Of a stretch of 16,590 bases of DNA, positions 1 to 6,939 are shown in pieces (the stretch's first letter is position 1; the number at the start of each line of letters is the position of its first letter). The stretch lies in contig SKMG01000126.1 in NCBI GenBank assembly GCA_007121175.1, positions 1 to 16,590 of the forward strand, read 5' to 3'. The position numbers were made by a program, and so were the translations under genes. The DNA is from Trueperaceae bacterium (GTDB lineage Bacteria; Deinococcota; Deinococci; Deinococcales; Trueperaceae). Under the pieces are notes generated by a model. That model was not told the DNA's origin and ran no database searches. It worked only from the letters and a program-made list of their open reading frames with translations.

Positions 1-1478
1 AGGAAGCCCAGCGCATCGAACACCGAAGCGGGCCCGAAGGTGCCGTGACCGACGAAGCACAGCCGGCCGCGGTGGGGACCACGCTGCAGCTGGATGGCAT
101 GTCCGAGCGTGCCGACCTGCAACCGCCATCCGCGCGCGCCCGGCCACGCCAGCTCCAGACCGAGCGGCAGGGCGAGCTGCGCCGACACGTCGACAGGTGC
201 GCCCCAATTGTGGCCTCCGTCGTCGGAGCGCCACGCTAGCAGCCGCCCGCGGCCGCGACCCGCTGCGATCTGCCACTCGGAGGCGCCGAGCACCGAGCCT
301 ACGACGACCACGCGGCCGCTGCCGTGAACGCGATCCACGACCGGGCTCGGGTTCATGAGCGAGGTGCCGGGCACGCCCTCGAACGAGCGCCCGGCCACGC
401 TCAGCGCCCCCCAGCTGCGGCCACCGTCATGACTGCGGCGCAACACCAGCTCCTTGGTACGACAGGAGTCGCTGATCGACTCGCGCCGCCCCTCGGCGAA
501 CGCCAAGAGCGCCCCATCGGCACTCGCCACCACGGCAGGGATCCGGAAGGCCGCGTAGCCCCCGTCGCCCGGCCCGAACACCCGCACGTCGCGCGCCCGT
601 CGCGGCGGACGCGGCACCGGAGCCTGGCGCGCCGCACCGTCGGCTTCGAGGACGTGCACCCGACCTTTCGCCGGCACGAGCGCAGCACGGCGTACCACGC
701 TGGGACCGACCTTCACCTCGTCCTCGAAGTCCCATAGCACGCGCGAAGCCTTCGAGCGATCACGACACGTATAGCGCCAGCGATCGCCGTGAGCGGATAG
801 CGCGACGCGCACACGGCCCGCGGTCCGACCGGGTTGGTCCGCGCGCGCGCCGCTCGCGCGCCCCGACCACAGCACCAGCCGCTCGAGGAGTTCGCCCTGC
901 CGTTCACCGAAGCGCAGGTTGGTGTGCCCGCCGGCACGATCGCGCAGCCCGCCGACCAGCAGCCCCGAGTGCCGGCAAAGCTCGCCGTGCACGTCGCTCC
1001 AGGCGACCGGCTCGGCTGCGCGCAGCGGCCGGCCATCGAGCTCGCCACCCGTTGGCACGAAGCCGCCCTGCGGGACCGCGTCCAGGAAGATGAGCAGGCG
1101 ATGCCAGCCACTTCCTGCCCTGGCGCTACGCCAGGCGGCAGCAACACCTGCGCCGGTCGCACCGGCACCCTGCGAGAGAGCAGTGGCGCTCGCGGGGCGC
1201 GCGCCGCGCTCCAGCTCGACCCTTCCGTCGAGCAGGCCCACGCTCCAGCCGGTTCGGCGTTCTGCGACCGCCCCCGACAGGGGTAGATCGCCCTGGTGCA
1301 CCAACAGCGCCCGCCGTGGTGAAGGGTGCGCGCGGAAGCCGATCTCGAGCGTCAGCGCTGTACCAGACGCGAGCGTGGCAGGGTCCGGACCGGCGATGGG
1401 GCCGTGGCGCACGGCGGTGAGCGCCTCGAGACCCAGCGTCCACAGGGAGCTCGTAGGCTTTGTGCCGACCGGTCTCAT
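1..1478 (-). CDS. Exo-alpha-sialidase (GH33), 3' end beyond the left edge
   Basis: Hydrolyses terminal sialic acids from glycoconjugates. The frame is open from ATG at 1478 to base 1 (492 codons plus 2 bases) with no stop, so it continues outside the window. The FRIP motif is at residues 311-314 (Arg312 is the expected first arginine of the carboxylate-binding triad), followed by AFAEGRRES (326-334) and Asp337 at the acid/base position. Two Asp boxes follow, SHDGGRSWG at 349-357 and SDDGGHNWG at 418-426, then GHAIQL at 459-464. The nucleophile Tyr, its Glu partner and the other two Arg should lie beyond the edge. Roughly residues 30-240 look like a laminin-G/concanavalin-type beta domain (inference from pattern). 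No signal peptide is visible. The start is one base after the lyase stop (TGA-G-ATG), so translation is probably coupled. The neighbouring lyase independently supports a sialic-acid role. Confidence 0.85.
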   Translation of the reverse strand, partial: MRPVGTKPTSSLWTLGLEALTAVRHGPIAGPDPATLASGTALTLEIGFRAHPSPRRALLVHQGDLPLSGAVAERRTGWSVGLLDGRVELERGARPASATALSQGAGATGAGVAAAWRSARAGSGWHRLLIFLDAVPQGGFVPTGGELDGRPLRAAEPVAWSDVHGELCRHSGLLVGGLRDRAGGHTNLRFGERQGELLERLVLWSGRASGARADQPGRTAGRVRVALSAHGDRWRYTCRDRSKASRVLWDFEDEVKVGPSVVRRAALVPAKGRVHVLEADGAARQAPVPRPPRRARDVRVFGPGDGGYAAFRIPAVVASADGALLAFAEGRRESISDSCRTKELVLRRSHDGGRSWGALSVAGRSFEGVPGTSLMNPSPVVDRVHGSGRVVVVGSVLGASEWQIAAGRGRGRLLAWRSDDGGHNWGAPVDVSAQLALPLGLELAWPGARGWRLQVGTLGHAIQLQRGPHRGRLCFVGHGTFGPASVFDALGF

Positions 1479-1479
1479 C

Positions 1480-2397
1480 TCACCGTACGGCCGTCACCCG
1501 AGTCGCGAACTCGTCGAGCCAGCCGGCTTCGCCGAGCGCGTCGCGCAGGGCGGCGAGCTCAGCGGAGGCAACGGTCACCAGCGGCGCCCGGGTGGGTCCG
1601 ACGGGCAGCCCGGTGAAGGCCATCGCCGCCTTGAGGTACGGCAACGCGCCGTCATGCACCACCCGCCCGACGATGCTGGTGGCGCGCCGCTGATGAGCGC
1701 GTGCCGCCGCGACGTCGCCGGCTGAGAGCGCCATCATCATCGCGCGGTAGATCCCCGGGATGAGGTTGAAGGTGCTGCCCACTGCGCCGTGCGCACCGGT
1801 CACAAGCCCGGCGAGCAGCATCTCGTCGACCCCGAAGAGCACCTGGAAGCGCTCTAGATCCAGCGTCGCGAACTCGAAGACGGTGGGGGCGCTGAACTTC
1901 ACGCCCGCGAGCGTCTCGATGCGCTGCGCGGCGCGCGGCAAGAGCGCACTCACGTCGACCTGCACGCCGGTGATCGGAGGGATGTGGTAGTAGAAGAACG
2001 GCAAGTCCGGGGCGCCCGCGGCGACCGCGGCCATGGCAGCAACGAGGCCGTCGAGGCCGCTGGGCCGGAAGTAGCTCGGCGGCGTAGCGGAGATCGCGTC
2101 GGCGCCGACGGCCTGGGCGTGCTCGGCCAGCTCGCGGGCTTCGACCAGGCTGTTGTGCCCCACCTGCACGATGACCGGGAGCCGGCCCCTGGCGGCGCGC
2201 ACGAACGCCTCGGCCACGGCGCGGCGTTCGCTGCCCGTGAGCAGCGGACCCTCACCGGTGCTGCCGCACACGTACAGACCATCGATGCCGCGCTTTACGA
2301 GCAGCTCGACCACATCGTCGATGCGCTCGAGCCAGAGGCTGCCGTCGTCGTGCATAGGGGTGAAGGAGGCGGCGATGAGGCCGCGAACGCGTAGCAT
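1480..2397 (-). CDS. nanA: N-acetylneuraminate lyase (NanA)
   Basis: Class I aldolase that cleaves N-acetylneuraminate to N-acetylmannosamine and pyruvate in the cytoplasm. The 305-aa protein has the DapA/NanA TIM-barrel features: GSTGEG at 45-50, YYHIPPITG at 136-144 with catalytic Tyr137, and Schiff-base Lys167 in GVKFS. GVDE at 189-192 and GSTFN at 207-211 match the E. coli NanA ligand residues Gly189, Asp191, Glu192 and Ser208 at the same numbers. GSTFN and GVDE distinguish it from dihydrodipicolinate synthase and resemble the vertebrate-type lyase. ATG at 2397 follows a GAGGAG ribosome-binding site. It lies between the Dpp-type permease and the sialidase, so the operon would import and then cleave sialic acid. 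No epimerase or kinase gene (nanE, nanK) is in the window; they may lie past the left edge. Confidence 0.9.
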   Translation of the reverse strand: MLRVRGLIAASFTPMHDDGSLWLERIDDVVELLVKRGIDGLYVCGSTGEGPLLTGSERRAVAEAFVRAARGRLPVIVQVGHNSLVEARELAEHAQAVGADAISATPPSYFRPSGLDGLVAAMAAVAAGAPDLPFFYYHIPPITGVQVDVSALLPRAAQRIETLAGVKFSAPTVFEFATLDLERFQVLFGVDEMLLAGLVTGAHGAVGSTFNLIPGIYRAMMMALSAGDVAAARAHQRRATSIVGRVVHDGALPYLKAAMAFTGLPVGPTRAPLVTVASAELAALRDALGEAGWLDEFATRVTAVR

Positions 2398-2411
2398 GAT
2401 CGGCTCCTCGG

Positions 2412-2428
2412 GGCGCCGTCGCGGCGCC
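2412..2428 (-). other. Small hairpin between permease gene and nanA
   Basis: A perfect 7-bp inverted repeat (GGCGCCG, loop TCG, CGGCGCC) lies in the 39-base gap between the permease stop and the nanA ribosome-binding site. It has no T-tract, so it may tune translation or RNA stability inside the operon. In DNA this GC-rich it could be chance. Confidence 0.35.
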
Positions 2429-2436
2429 GGGCGCGA

Positions 2437-3330
2437 CTAGAGGACCATTCGGGCGTCGGTTGCGTCGCGCAGACCGTCGCCGATGAAGTTGACGCAGAGC
2501 ACCGTGATGACGGTCATCGCAGCCGGCGGGAGCCAGGTCCATGGGAGGTTCCGCAAGATGTCGAGGTTACGTGCCGCCTCGAGCATGGTGCCCCAGCTCG
2601 GGGCGGGCGGCGGCACGCCGAGGCCGAGGAAGCTGAGGCCCGCCTCGGTGAGGATGGCATTGCCGATACCGAAGCTGATCATCGCCATCAGCGGCGGCAG
2701 CGCGTTGGGCAGGATGTGCACCAGCATCACCCGTGGCCCTGGGTTGCCGAGCGCGCGTGCAGCCGCCACGAACTCCTGCTCCTTCAGCGTCAGGAACTGA
2801 CCGCGCACCAGCCGCGCGACCCCGGGCCAGCTGAGCCCACCGATGATGAAGACGATCACCCACAACCCGCGCGGCGCGAAGGCGGCCAGCGTCAGCATGA
2901 TGATGATCGGCGGGAACGTCATCAGCACGTCGGTGAAGCGCATGATCAACGTCTCCACCCAGCCGCCATGGAACCCGGCGAGCGAACCGAGCACCACCCC
3001 GATCAGCACCGCGATGCCGGTGGCGGCGAAGCCGACGATCAGCGAGACGCGCGCCCCGTGGACGGTGCGGCTCCAGACGTCGCGGCCGATGCGGTCGGTG
3101 CCGAGCCAGTGCTCGGCGGAGGGGGGTTGCGAGCGTTCTCGCAACTGCATCTGATCGAAGGGGTAGCGCTCGACGACCGGCGCGAAGATCGCGAGCAGGA
3201 CGATGACACTCAGCACCAACGTCGAGATGACAGCCGGTCGGTTGCGGACGAAGCGCCTGAGTAACCGGTTCTCGATGCGCCGTGGTCGCCTCACGGCGAC
3301 CGCTGCCGGTTCGGTGGCCGCCTCACTCAT
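2437..3330 (-). CDS. Dpp-type ABC transporter permease (DppC/GsiD family)
   Basis: Second inner-membrane permease of a peptide/opine/nickel-family ABC importer (297 aa, usual length). The N-terminal region holds one membrane helix (about 33-52), then a periplasmic part with HWLGTDRIGRD at 74-84, a DppC hallmark. The transmembrane block begins near residue 95. The ATPase-coupling EAA loop is EFVAAARALGN (186-196) running to HILPNALPP (205-213), and the late motif SFLGLGVPPPAPSWG is at 233-247. Its start overlaps the preceding permease gene by 8 bases (ATGAGTGA), so the two are coupled and likely form a heterodimer. With the binding protein upstream and nanA downstream, the likely cargo is sialic acid or a sialylated oligosaccharide or glycopeptide, by analogy with the peptide-family SatABCD system. 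The cargo is inference. Confidence 0.9.
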   Translation of the reverse strand: MSEAATEPAAVAVRRPRRIENRLLRRFVRNRPAVISTLVLSVIVLLAIFAPVVERYPFDQMQLRERSQPPSAEHWLGTDRIGRDVWSRTVHGARVSLIVGFAATGIAVLIGVVLGSLAGFHGGWVETLIMRFTDVLMTFPPIIIMLTLAAFAPRGLWVIVFIIGGLSWPGVARLVRGQFLTLKEQEFVAAARALGNPGPRVMLVHILPNALPPLMAMISFGIGNAILTEAGLSFLGLGVPPPAPSWGTMLEAARNLDILRNLPWTWLPPAAMTVITVLCVNFIGDGLRDATDARMVL

Positions 3331-4279
3331 AGCGGATCCTCGGGTCGACGAAGCCGTAGGCCACGTCGGTGAGCAGGTTCGCGGCCAGCACGACGACGGC
3401 GATGAAGAGGTTCAGGCCCATGACCAAGGGCACGTCGCGGGAGCTCACGGCACTCAGATAGAGCGTGCCCATGCCGGGCCAGGAGAAGATCGTCTCCGTG
3501 AACACGGCTCCTACCACGAGTACGGGCAGGCTCAGACCGATCACGGTGATCACCGGGATGAGCGCGTTGGGCAACGCGTGCTTGCGCGTGACACCTCGTT
3601 CGGAGAGGCCCTTGCCGCGGGCCGTGCGCACGTAGTCGGCGCGGAGCACCTCGAGCACGCTGAAGCGTGTGTAGCGCATGAAGGTCGCGGTCTGCATCAG
3701 CGCCAACACCAGGCTCGGCAAGATCAAGTGGTGGAGGCGGTCGACGAACGACGCCGCCTGCCCGACGGAGCGGATCCCGCCCGACGGGAAGATCGGCCAC
3801 ACCACCGCGAAGAGGTAGAGCGCCAGGATGCCGGTGACGAACGCGGGCATCGACACGGCGAGGAACGAGAGCCCGCTGAGCAGATGGTCCCATAACGAGT
3901 ACTGGCGAACGGCAACGAACACGCCGAGCGACACGCCGACGATCACCGAGAACGTGAGCGCCACGCCCATGAGCGTCGCGGTGTTGCGGAAGCGGCGCAG
4001 CACCATGGTCATCACGCGTTCGCCCGACACGAAGCTGAAGCCGAGGTCGCCCCTCATCACCTGGCTGAGCCAGATCCCGTAGCGCACCGGCGCGGGCTGG
4101 TCGAGCCCGAAGTTGCGGCGCATCTCCTGCACCGCCTCGGGGCTGCCGCTGAGCTCCGGATTCACGAAGAAGTCGCTGACGTCGCCCGGGGCGAGCTCCA
4201 CGAGCGTGAACACCAAGACCGTGACCGCTAGCAGGACCGGGATACTCATCAGGATGCGCCGGAGCGTGAACGTCAGCAC
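3323..4279 (-). CDS. Dpp-type ABC transporter permease (DppB/GsiC family)
   Basis: First inner-membrane permease of the same importer (318 aa). It opens with the DppB pattern: an N-terminal helix (about 10-30) ending VELAPGD at 27-33, then a periplasmic stretch with GLDQPAPVRYG at 58-68 and RGDLGFSF at 76-83. The EAA loop is at about 209-240 (ADYVRTARGKGLSERGV, then HALPNAL). TETIFSWPGMG at 261-271 and a terminal VDPRIRYE are family signatures. The start codon is GTG at 4279, with only a weak AGGG-like ribosome-binding site upstream. A strong hairpin lies between the binding-protein gene and this start, so expression relative to the binding protein is probably reduced. The 3' end overlaps the next permease by 8 bases. 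Confidence 0.9.
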   Translation of the reverse strand: MLTFTLRRILMSIPVLLAVTVLVFTLVELAPGDVSDFFVNPELSGSPEAVQEMRRNFGLDQPAPVRYGIWLSQVMRGDLGFSFVSGERVMTMVLRRFRNTATLMGVALTFSVIVGVSLGVFVAVRQYSLWDHLLSGLSFLAVSMPAFVTGILALYLFAVVWPIFPSGGIRSVGQAASFVDRLHHLILPSLVLALMQTATFMRYTRFSVLEVLRADYVRTARGKGLSERGVTRKHALPNALIPVITVIGLSLPVLVVGAVFTETIFSWPGMGTLYLSAVSSRDVPLVMGLNLFIAVVVLAANLLTDVAYGFVDPRIRYE

Positions 4280-4307
4280 GAGACCCTAGCCCTTCGCAGC
4301 CGGGGGC

Positions 4308-4342
4308 CCGTGGCCCCGGACGGTGCACGCCCGGGGCCACGG
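4308..4342 (-). other. Strong intra-operon hairpin after the binding-protein gene
   Basis: Perfect 12-bp inverted repeat: CCGTGGCCCCGG at 4308-4319 and CCGGGGCCACGG at 4331-4342, with an 11-base loop. It begins 14 bases past the stop of the binding-protein gene and ends 28 bases before the GTG of the first permease gene. It has no T-tract, so it looks less like a full terminator than a barrier to 3' decay or a partial attenuator. Such elements commonly raise binding-protein mRNA above permease mRNA in ABC importer operons. Confidence 0.7.
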
Positions 4343-4356
4343 AGCAGCCTGCTCGA

Positions 4357-5946
4357 TCAGTCGCCGAGCGCCCACAGGTGGGCGTCGTCCTGGTAGGGAC
4401 CACCGGCGGGCGCCGGGTACCAGTAGAAGTCCTCGAGTCCGCTCGAGGCGACGCCGAAGCGGATGGCGGTCCACAGGTAGCCTTCGAGCGCCATCTCGTT
4501 CTGAACCCGGCAGACGTCTTGCATCAAGGCCTGGTAGACCTCGGGGTCACCCTCGACGCGAGCCTGCGCGAACAGCTGCTCGAGCTCGGGAACGCGCGTG
4601 CCCATCAGGGTGCGCTCTTCGCCCACCACCTCGGGCCAGCCCTCCTCTTCATAGAAGCGGTAGGGGAAGGCCTGCATGTTCACGCCCAGGCCGCGGTAGG
4701 AGATCTCCCAGTTCAGACCGGTGTAGAAGTACGAGTTGTAGCCGGCGGCATCGAGCAGGAAGGTGACGTTGACGCCCGCCTCGCGCAGGAACTGCTGCAT
4801 GGCGGCCATTGCGTCGGCATGGAACTGGCTGTCGTAGTAGGTGACGATCTCGATACTCCGGCCGCTGTCCCAGCCGGCCTCGGCCAGGAGCTCGCGAGCG
4901 CGCTCGGGATCGTACGGATAGGCGTCGTACTCCGCAGGCCAGAAGGGTTCGAAGGGAGTGATGCACGGCACCACCTCGGCGGTGCCGCCGAGCACCACCT
5001 CGGCGATGGTCTCACGGTCGATTGCGTGCAAGAAGGCCTGGCGGACCCGCACGTCTTCGAAGGCCGGCTCGCGGAAGTTGAACATCAGGTAGTTCGTGAC
5101 ACCCGACGGGCCTTGGAACAGGTCGAAAGCCGGGCTCTCGCCGAGGCCCACGGCTACGTCGCCGCTGACGTACGTGAACTGGATCGCTCCGCCCTCGAGG
5201 GCGAGGATGGCGGCGGTCTCGTCGGCGAAGTAGCGGTTGATCAAGCGGTCGAGGCGGGGCGCGCCGCGCCAGTAGTCCGGGTTGGCGACCAGCGACCAGG
5301 ACTCGTCCGGCACGAACTCATCGTGCATGAACGGACCGGTGCCGATCGCTCGGGTGAACCACCAGTCGGTGGTGCGCATGTCGGCCGCTGACACGTCGGT
5401 GAGAGCGTGGGCCGGCAGGATGTAGGACTGGATGAGCGTGTTCGGGAAGCGTGGCGCTGGCTCGGCGGTGGTGAAGCGCACCGTGGTGTCGTCGAGCACC
5501 TCGATGCCTTCGATCGCTTCGGCGGTCCCAGCGGTGTAGTCGGCCTGACCGAGCAGGCCAGCCGGCGGGATCTCAGGCGCTGCAGTGGTGCCGGGGGCGT
5601 AGACCCACTCCCAGGTGAACTTCACGTCGTTCGCGGTGAACGGCTCGCCGTCGTGCCACACGACGTCGTCGCGAAGCTCGAAGGTCCACACCGTGAAGTC
5701 GTCGTTGTGGCTCCACTCGGTGGCGAGCTGAGCAGTGAGCCCAGAGGCGTCCTCGTTGAGGCTGACGAGTGGGGTCCAGATCTTCGAGATCCAGGTGTTG
5801 CCGGCGGTGTTGTACCAGGGACCGGACGGAACGGGGCTGCCACCCGGGCCGACGTCGAAGGCGCCGATCAGGGTGCCTCCGGCGAAGGCGCTGGAGAGCA
5901 CGATGGCCGCGAGAGCGCTGGCGAGCGTTCGGGGGATGCTGCGCAT
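4357..5946 (-). CDS. ABC transporter substrate-binding protein, family 5 (peptide/opine type)
   Basis: Periplasmic receptor for the Dpp-type permeases (529 aa). The N-terminus is a Sec signal peptide: basic MRSIPR, a hydrophobic core to about residue 20, and cleavage near SSAFA/G at 22-23, with no lipobox Cys. The family-5 signature lies at about 73-112 (ATEWSHNDDFTVWTFELRDD, then VVWHDGEPFTANDVKFTWEW). Later come NYLMFNFREPAFEDVRVRQA and YPYDPERARELLAEAGW, both typical. ATG at 5946 was chosen because AGAAGGAG lies four bases upstream and the signal peptide then begins correctly. A GTG at 5997 in the same frame would add 17 unneeded residues. The gap to the regulator gene is 47 bases. Linkage to nanA and a sialidase suggests a sialic acid or sialoglycan ligand, but family-5 ligands cannot be read from sequence. 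Confidence 0.9.
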   Translation of the reverse strand: MRSIPRTLASALAAIVLSSAFAGGTLIGAFDVGPGGSPVPSGPWYNTAGNTWISKIWTPLVSLNEDASGLTAQLATEWSHNDDFTVWTFELRDDVVWHDGEPFTANDVKFTWEWVYAPGTTAAPEIPPAGLLGQADYTAGTAEAIEGIEVLDDTTVRFTTAEPAPRFPNTLIQSYILPAHALTDVSAADMRTTDWWFTRAIGTGPFMHDEFVPDESWSLVANPDYWRGAPRLDRLINRYFADETAAILALEGGAIQFTYVSGDVAVGLGESPAFDLFQGPSGVTNYLMFNFREPAFEDVRVRQAFLHAIDRETIAEVVLGGTAEVVPCITPFEPFWPAEYDAYPYDPERARELLAEAGWDSGRSIEIVTYYDSQFHADAMAAMQQFLREAGVNVTFLLDAAGYNSYFYTGLNWEISYRGLGVNMQAFPYRFYEEEGWPEVVGEERTLMGTRVPELEQLFAQARVEGDPEVYQALMQDVCRVQNEMALEGYLWTAIRFGVASSGLEDFYWYPAPAGGPYQDDAHLWALGD

Positions 5947-5950
5947 GGGA

Positions 5951-5958
5951 CTCCTTCT
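5951..5958 (-). promoter_or_regulatory. Ribosome-binding site that sets the binding-protein start
   Basis: AGAAGGAG on the minus strand, four bases before ATG 5946. It overrides the longer frame starting with GTG at 5997. Confidence 0.7.
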
Positions 5959-5993
5959 GCGTGGAGCATAGTCCTCGGGACGTGGGTTTCGGT

Positions 5994-6719
5994 TCACTCG
6001 TGCACTGGTGCCTGTCCGCCTCCCCCCTGCTGCGCGAGCAGCGTTCGGATGCCGTCGAAGTGACGATCGATGGTGACCTTCGCGGCCGCGACGTCGCCGG
6101 ACGCGATGGCCTCGAAGATCGCGACGTGGTCTCGGTAGGTGGCGACCGGGTCGACGTTGACCAGATCGATGCTCTGGGCGGCGCGGTGGTAGGTGCGCCA
6201 GAACACGTCGATGAGCCCGATCAGCACACGGTTGTCGAGGTTGCGAGCGAGTAGGCGGTGGAACTCACGGTCGGGGCCGTCGAGCGGCCCGCCGGCCTCG
6301 GCGGCGGCGGCGAACCGGTCGAGGTTGGCACGCAGGTCCGTGAGCTGATCGTCGGTCCGGCGCTCGATGATGCGCTCGGCGAGCGCCACCTCGAGGGTGC
6401 AGCGCACGTCGAGCAGCTCCTCCATCGCCTCGGAGTCGATCATCAGGCCGTAGGGCAGGGTTTCGAGCAGCGTGTCGAAGGAGAAGGCGCCGACGTAGAT
6501 CCCGCTGCCGCGCCGGCTCTCGAGGATGCCGAGGGTCTCGAGCGCCTTGACGGCCTCGCGCACGCTGGTGCGGCTGACCCCCAACTGGCGGCCGAGCTCG
6601 CTCTCGGACGGCAGCGCGTCGCCCGGCTTGAAGCCGCTGCGCACCACGTACTCCTTGAGCGCCTCCTGCACCGAGTGGTGGAGGAGCGGGGCGCGCTCGA
6701 GCCGCTTCAGCGTGGACAT
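5994..6719 (-). CDS. GntR-family transcriptional regulator, FadR/FCD subfamily
   Basis: First gene of the sialic-acid operon and its likely local regulator (241 aa). The winged helix-turn-helix covers about residues 15-77 (LPSESELGRQLGVSRTSVRE at 36-55, then RRGSGIYV at 69-76). The C-terminal FCD ligand domain carries the usual metal-site residues Asp150, His154 (DREFH), His198 (YRDH) and His220 (DRHFDG). ATG at 6719 is preceded by GGAGG with a four-base spacer; a longer frame starting at 6791 would begin inside the promoter and is rejected. E. coli NanR is also a FadR-type GntR protein and responds to Neu5Ac. A palindrome of FadR-family form sits in the promoter just upstream, so autorepression relieved by a sialic-acid metabolite is the simplest model. 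The effector is inference. Confidence 0.9.
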   Translation of the reverse strand: MSTLKRLERAPLLHHSVQEALKEYVVRSGFKPGDALPSESELGRQLGVSRTSVREAVKALETLGILESRRGSGIYVGAFSFDTLLETLPYGLMIDSEAMEELLDVRCTLEVALAERIIERRTDDQLTDLRANLDRFAAAAEAGGPLDGPDREFHRLLARNLDNRVLIGLIDVFWRTYHRAAQSIDLVNVDPVATYRDHVAIFEAIASGDVAAAKVTIDRHFDGIRTLLAQQGGGGQAPVHE

Positions 6720-6762
6720 GCCGCCTCCGTCGTGCTGCCTATGGTGCTCCCGGTCGTACCTC

Positions 6763-6791
6763 AATCTATCTACTTGTATGACAAGTGTCAA
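6763..6791 (-). promoter_or_regulatory. Promoter of the sialic-acid operon
   Basis: On the minus strand there is a consensus -35 TTGACA (6786-6791), a spacer of exactly 17 bases, and TAGATT (6763-6768) as -10, matching 4 of 6 consensus bases. Transcription would start near 6756 and give a leader of about 37 bases before the regulator ATG at 6719. This AT-richer stretch stands out from its GC-rich surroundings. Confidence 0.75.
6772..6786. promoter_or_regulatory. Palindromic operator in the -35/-10 spacer (likely GntR/FadR site)
   Basis: A perfect 6-bp inverted repeat with a 3-base centre, ACTTGT-ATG-ACAAGT. The T-x-GT...AC-x-A form with a short centre is typical of FadR-subfamily GntR operators. 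It fills the spacer between -35 and -10, so a bound regulator would block RNA polymerase directly. Confidence 0.65.
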
Positions 6792-6903
6792 GGGCCTCGG
6801 TGAGCCGCCGCCATGCGCCGCCTCCCCGTAGGCGACGCGAGGCCAGCGGCGCGCCCGGCTACCGACGCCCGGCTCGCTCGGTGCGGCAGCCGCGCCCTCG
6901 CGC

Positions 6904-6909
6904 TATAGT
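6904..6909 (+). promoter_or_regulatory. Putative -10 element of the liv operon
   Basis: TATAGT lies 31 bases upstream of the LIV binding-protein ATG, in otherwise GC-rich DNA. No good -35 is found at 16-18 bases upstream (GTGCGG at 17), so the promoter may need an activator. A nonamer, CGCCCGGCT, occurs twice with a 14-base period at 6852-6860 and 6866-6874. Confidence 0.4.
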
Positions 6910-6939
6910 CCTGTCCTAGCTCGATCCCAGGAGGTGGAT

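Noticed and set aside
401..1443. Several short minus-strand frames (401-688, 427-735, 713-1168, 1126-1443) and plus-strand frames to 1725
   Set aside because: They are out of phase with the continuous sialidase frame, are Arg/Ala/Pro-rich, and show no family motif.
1480..2397. Dihydrodipicolinate synthase or keto-deoxy-sugar aldolase instead of NanA
   Set aside because: GVDE and GSTFN at the ligand positions and the sialidase next door favour N-acetylneuraminate lyase.
4378..5391. 337-codon plus-strand open frame opposite the family-5 binding protein
   Set aside because: Shadow frame of a well-supported gene with no domain pattern.
6852..6874. Two copies of CGCCCGGCT with a 14-base period upstream of the liv -10
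   Set aside because: Period and position do not match a known operator, and short GC-only repeats are expected by chance here; noted only with the -10 entry.
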